Source of the DNA: Shinella sp. SUS2
GTDB lineage: Bacteria; Pseudomonadota; Alphaproteobacteria; Rhizobiales; Rhizobiaceae
NCBI RefSeq assembly: GCF_001262505.1
Contig: NZ_KQ410738.1
Coordinates: 1-64,000 of the forward strand
Direction of reading: 5' to 3'
DNA: 64,000 bases
The notes under the pieces: model-generated
What the model saw: the letters and a program-made list of their open reading frames with translations, nothing else
What the model was told of the DNA's origin: nothing
Database searches by the model: none
Shown here: positions 61,565-64,000 of the stretch, one piece after another
Layout of the letters: the number at the start of each line of letters is the position of its first letter
How positions within the stretch are numbered: position 1 is the first letter of the stretch
Program-made: the position numbers and the translations under genes

Positions 61565-61978
61565 ATGCCCATGTCCTATACGGGCGGCTGCGCTTGCGGT
61601 GCGGTCCGCTATGAAATCTCGGGCGAACCGGCTGTCATGGTCGATTGCCAGTGCCGACAGTGCCAGCGCGACAGCGGCACCGGCCATCAATCGCACCTGA
61701 CCTTTGTCGCGGCCGAGGTGAAGGTCACCGGCGAGACCTCCCATTGGCAGACGGTCGGGGATGGCGGAACCGTCAAGCGCCGCGGCTTCTGTCCCACCTG
61801 CGGCGCGCCCGTCTACCTGCGCTTTCCCGACATGCCCGATGTCTTCATCGTCACACCGGCGAGCCTCGACGACCCCGGCCACTACCGGCCGCAACTCGTC
61901 TCCTGGACCGCTGCAGGCCACGCCTGGGACCATCTCGACCCGGCTTTGCCCAAATTCGACCGGATGCCGCCGGCGTAA
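61565..61978 (+). CDS. GFA-family (glutathione-dependent formaldehyde-activating type) zinc protein
   Basis: 137 residues with GFA zinc cysteines: GCACGAVRYEI (Cys9, Cys11), CQCRQCQRDSG (Cys28, Cys30, Cys33) and GFCPTCGAPV. The family adopts a zinc-ribbon-like fold; most members have no proven activity. Follows the SRPBCC gene by 17 bases, so probably third gene of the ArsR operon. GAGAACGGGAGAACGCC is the ribosome region. Confidence 0.88.
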   Translation: MPMSYTGGCACGAVRYEISGEPAVMVDCQCRQCQRDSGTGHQSHLTFVAAEVKVTGETSHWQTVGDGGTVKRRGFCPTCGAPVYLRFPDMPDVFIVTPASLDDPGHYRPQLVSWTAAGHAWDHLDPALPKFDRMPPA

Positions 61979-62021
61979 AAACCCCCACGGATACCGCAGC
62001 TAGCGGCGGGCACGGTCCGGA

Positions 62022-62058
62022 GCTTGAAATCGCTTGCGACAGATGGCATATTTCAAGC
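62022..62058. promoter_or_regulatory. Operator of the toxin-antitoxin pair
   Basis: Inverted repeat GCTTGAAAT (62022-62030) / ATTTCAAGC (62050-62058), plus partial direct repeats TTGCGACAGATG and AAGCGACATATG. Ends 23 bases before the antitoxin ATG; fits autorepression by the antitoxin. Confidence 0.55.
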
Positions 62059-62081
62059 GACATATGACGTGGAGAAGAGGT

Positions 62082-62564
62082 ATGGCCGTCGCGGCAAAGG
62101 CAATTCCGGCAGCAGCCGGTGGCGAATTGCAGAAAATCGAAGCCCTGCTCGGCGGCTCGCGCATCCTGTCGCGCCGCCTGACCAATGCGCTCGACGCCCA
62201 TGAACTGCTGCTGCATGGCTTGCCCGCCTCGGCACTCGATCACCTTGTCGGCAGCCTCGTCTTCATCGGCAAGAACGAGTCGCTCGAAAAGGCCGTGGGC
62301 ATGAGCCTGCGCACCTGGCAGCGGCGGAAGGACACGCCCTCCAAGCCACTCAGCCTGGAACAGAGCGGACGGACGTGGAAATTCGCCGAGATCTTGGCAA
62401 AGGCGACCGATATCTTCGGATCGCAGGCGGAAGCCGAGCAATGGCTGGAGCGGCCGGCCATCGGGCTTGACCAGCGTCGTCCCATCGACCTTCTCGGCAC
62501 GCCTGCCGGCGTGGAGCTCGTCGAGGACCATCTCGACCGTCTGGAATACGGCGTCTACGCATGA
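62082..62564 (+). CDS. MbcA/ParS/Xre-type antitoxin (DUF2384)
   Basis: 160 residues. N-terminal helical Xre-like region (LLHGLPASALDHLV, NESLEKAVGMSLRTWQRRKDTPSKPLSLEQSGR) and the C-terminal DUF2384 toxin-binding part (AEILAKATDIFGSQAEAEQWLERPAIGLDQRRPIDLLGTPAG, key motif PIDLLGT). Neutralises the RES toxin encoded next, overlapping it by four bases. ATG at 62082 has GGAGAAGAGG before it. Confidence 0.9.
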   Translation: MAVAAKAIPAAAGGELQKIEALLGGSRILSRRLTNALDAHELLLHGLPASALDHLVGSLVFIGKNESLEKAVGMSLRTWQRRKDTPSKPLSLEQSGRTWKFAEILAKATDIFGSQAEAEQWLERPAIGLDQRRPIDLLGTPAGVELVEDHLDRLEYGVYA

Positions 62565-63067
62565 CCTTTCTGCCCATTGCGCTCGGCGGGAGCGAGCTGG
62601 TCGCCTGGCGGCTCGATCAGGCCATCCATGCGCCGAGCTGGGACAGCGGCGAAGGCGCCTACCGCGTCGGCGGCCGCTGGAACAGCAAGGGCACACGCGC
62701 TGTCTATTGCTCGCTCGATCCTGCCACGGCCATTCTCGAAGTGGCGGTCCACAAGGGGTTTCGGGCACTCGACACCGTCGCGCACCGCATGACGGCCGCC
62801 GTCATCGCCGATATCGGCGATGTCCACATCATCGACCCGGAAACGGTGCCCAACCCCAACTGGCTACGCCCCGGCATTCCCGGCGCAGGTCAACAGGCCT
62901 TCGGCGATGATCTCCTCCGACGGCACCGCTTCGTTGCCATTCCAAGCGCGGTCTCGCCGCACAGCTGGAACCTGATCTTTCTCGCCGGTGCTGCCCCCGG
63001 CACATACACCCTGAAATTCCAGGAAGGCTTTGCCCTCGACACGAGACTGCATCCATCGACAGCGTGA
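62561..63067 (+). CDS. RES-domain toxin
   Basis: 168 residues with the RES marks: AWRLDQAIHAP (Arg17), GEGAYRVGGRWNSKGTRAVYCS (conserved Arg, Tyr and Ser) and AILEVAVH (catalytic-type Glu). RES toxins such as MbcT and ParT degrade NAD+ or ADP-ribosylate targets, halting growth until the antitoxin is replaced. Starts inside the antitoxin stop (ATGA). About the usual length, so probably intact. Confidence 0.9.
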   Translation: MTFLPIALGGSELVAWRLDQAIHAPSWDSGEGAYRVGGRWNSKGTRAVYCSLDPATAILEVAVHKGFRALDTVAHRMTAAVIADIGDVHIIDPETVPNPNWLRPGIPGAGQQAFGDDLLRRHRFVAIPSAVSPHSWNLIFLAGAAPGTYTLKFQEGFALDTRLHPSTA

Positions 63068-63093
63068 AGCCGATTTCAGGAGGCTGGGGAACC

Positions 63094-63723
63094 ATGAACA
63101 CACCCGCGGAAGAGCCGAAGCCGACGGCCGTCAGGGCAACGCGCCTGACGATCCTCTGCCGTGGTGCGACCGCGGCCAACCAGCAATCCCGCTTTTTCTC
63201 CGATGCTCCGCTCTTGCCCAAGGAGCGGGTTCGATTGAGCAACCGGGCCCAAAACCTCGGCCGGTTCACCTCCGTGCTGCACGCACCCGAACATTCTGCG
63301 GCCGAAACAGCCGCCGCCTTCTCTCCAGGCGCAGCAGCATGCCTCGCGCTCCGGGATGTCGATTACGGACGGTGGAACGGCCGGACGGTGGCGGAGGTAG
63401 CGGAAGAATCATCGCAGGATCTGCAGTGCTGGATGTCTGATCCATCCTCCGCTCCGCATGGCGGTGAAACCCTGCAGGCAGTGCAGGACCGGGCCGTGGC
63501 CTGGCTGAACCACCTTCCTGCAGAAGGCGGGCATATGCTCGCCGTGACCCATGCCATTGTCCTGAAACTGCTCTTCCTGCATGTGGTCGGCGCCCCGCTG
63601 ACCTCGATCTGGCGCATCGACGTCGAGCCGCTCGGACTGCTGGCTCTGACCAGCGATGGAAGACGCTGGGCGCTCAGAAGCTTCGGCGCGGAGCTGCCGG
63701 ACGGGTCGCCGCAGACCGGCTGA
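63094..63723 (+). CDS. Histidine phosphatase-family protein with degenerate RHG motif
   Basis: 209 residues of the phosphoglycerate-mutase-like fold: DVDYGRWNGRTVAEV, HGGETLQAVQDRAVAWL and the second-histidine motif AVTHAIVLKLLFLHV are kept. The first motif, normally RHG with the catalytic phospho-histidine, reads ILCRGATAAN, so the histidine is replaced by arginine. Related proteins in rhizobia have LICHGATAA-like starts. It may have lost phosphatase activity. CAGGAGGCTGGGGAACC gives a good ribosome site at 63094, chosen over an ATG-less longer frame. Confidence 0.8.
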   Translation: MNTPAEEPKPTAVRATRLTILCRGATAANQQSRFFSDAPLLPKERVRLSNRAQNLGRFTSVLHAPEHSAAETAAAFSPGAAACLALRDVDYGRWNGRTVAEVAEESSQDLQCWMSDPSSAPHGGETLQAVQDRAVAWLNHLPAEGGHMLAVTHAIVLKLLFLHVVGAPLTSIWRIDVEPLGLLALTSDGRRWALRSFGAELPDGSPQTG

Positions 63724-63747
63724 CCCGCCCGGGCTGGTGTTCAGCCG

Positions 63748-64000
63748 TCAGGCGCGATCGGCGCGATAGGCGACGCAGTCGATCTCGACCCGGCAATCGA
63801 CCATCATGCGCGACTGGACGCAGGCGCGCGCCGGCGGGTTCTTGCCGAAATATTCGGCATAGACGCCGTTGAAGCTCCAGAAATCGCGCGGATCGTCGAG
63901 CCAGACACCGATGCGCACGATATCCTCCAGGCCGTAGCCGGCCTCGTCGAGAATGGCGATCATATTCTCGATGGCCTTGCGGCTTTCTGCGACGATGCCG
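63748..64000 (-). CDS. RidA-family protein, N-terminus outside window (partial)
   Basis: At least 83 residues ending at the stop near 63748 and open to the window edge. RidA (YjgF/YER057c) features: ESRKAIENMIAILDEAGYGLEDIVRIGVWLDD, FNGVYAEYFGKNPPARACVQSR with the substrate-carboxylate arginine, and VEIDCVAYRAD. RidA proteins hydrolyse reactive enamine/imine intermediates from PLP enzymes; some homologues act in amine or nucleobase catabolism. The start lies beyond 64000. Confidence 0.85.
   Translation of the reverse strand, partial: GIVAESRKAIENMIAILDEAGYGLEDIVRIGVWLDDPRDFWSFNGVYAEYFGKNPPARACVQSRMMVDCRVEIDCVAYRADRA

Noticed and set aside
1..64000. CRISPR arrays, tRNA or rRNA genes, insertion sequences, replication origin
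   Set aside because: No regular spacer-repeat series, cloverleaf-like sequence, transposase motif or repABC-like gene was seen in reading the window.

Overview
The window is about 64 kb of high-GC, densely packed, mostly operon-organised DNA. Gene content points to an alphaproteobacterium of the Rhizobiales, most likely Rhizobiaceae (Shinella, Ensifer or Rhizobium-like). Signs include napEFDABC order, YtfQRT-YjfF and tripartite tricarboxylate (TTT) transporters, many FCD-type GntR and LysR regulators, a Pho box of rhizobial type and a MbcA/RES toxin-antitoxin pair. Nearly every block is an uptake system, a set of catabolic enzymes and a local regulator, which is typical of a chromid, megaplasmid or catabolic island. 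I saw no rRNA, tRNA, CRISPR array or insertion sequence. The assignment is inference from gene content.

Region 1 (1-16 kb) is a carboxylate locus. It holds the tail of an aconitase-type hydratase, a TauE-type exporter, two PrpF-family isomerases, a class III CoA-transferase, an AbrB-type membrane protein, an Ldh2-type dehydrogenase, a D-2-hydroxyacid dehydrogenase, an RraA-type aldolase, an isopropylmalate/isocitrate-type dehydrogenase and a TTT transporter whose TctA appears fused to TctB. One GntR and two LysR regulators are embedded. Related operator-like sequences sit in front of four of its transcription units, suggesting one regulon for a tricarboxylic acid. 16-22.5 kb: an FAD oxidoreductase, an unknown CxxC protein, then a Pho-box-preceded alkaline phosphatase followed by a DUF3299 lipoprotein-like gene and a LolD/FtsX-type ABC pair with a His-rich permease.

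Region 2 (22.5-30.4 kb) is a six-gene minus-strand operon, pdxA-like - tctC - tctB - tctA - TIM-barrel isomerase/decarboxylase - DhaKL-type kinase, divergent from its GntR regulator; it looks like catabolism of a four-carbon or branched acid sugar. 30.8-36.2 kb: a galactofuranose-type ABC importer (ytfQ, ytfR, ytfT, yjfF) with a trailing GntR. 36.2-40.9 kb: periplasmic nitrate reductase napEFDABC with an FNR/NnrR-like box upstream.

Region 3 (41.4-53 kb) is an amino-compound locus: APH-type kinase, a class III enzyme resembling amino-alcohol phospho-lyases, a second class III aminotransferase, a HAD hydrolase and a Tm-1-like protein on the minus strand; a group II PLP decarboxylase on the plus strand; then an aldehyde dehydrogenase, an APC permease and an IclR regulator. 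The promoters of the decarboxylase and the permease share a long conserved element, which ties the block together. 53-57 kb: D-alanine catabolism (Lrp-type dadR, alanine racemase, dadA) and a DacA/DacF-type carboxypeptidase. 57.6-64 kb: a DegP-type protease, an MFS transporter, an ArsR-SRPBCC-GFA group, a MbcA/RES toxin-antitoxin pair, a degenerate histidine phosphatase and the edge of a RidA-family gene.
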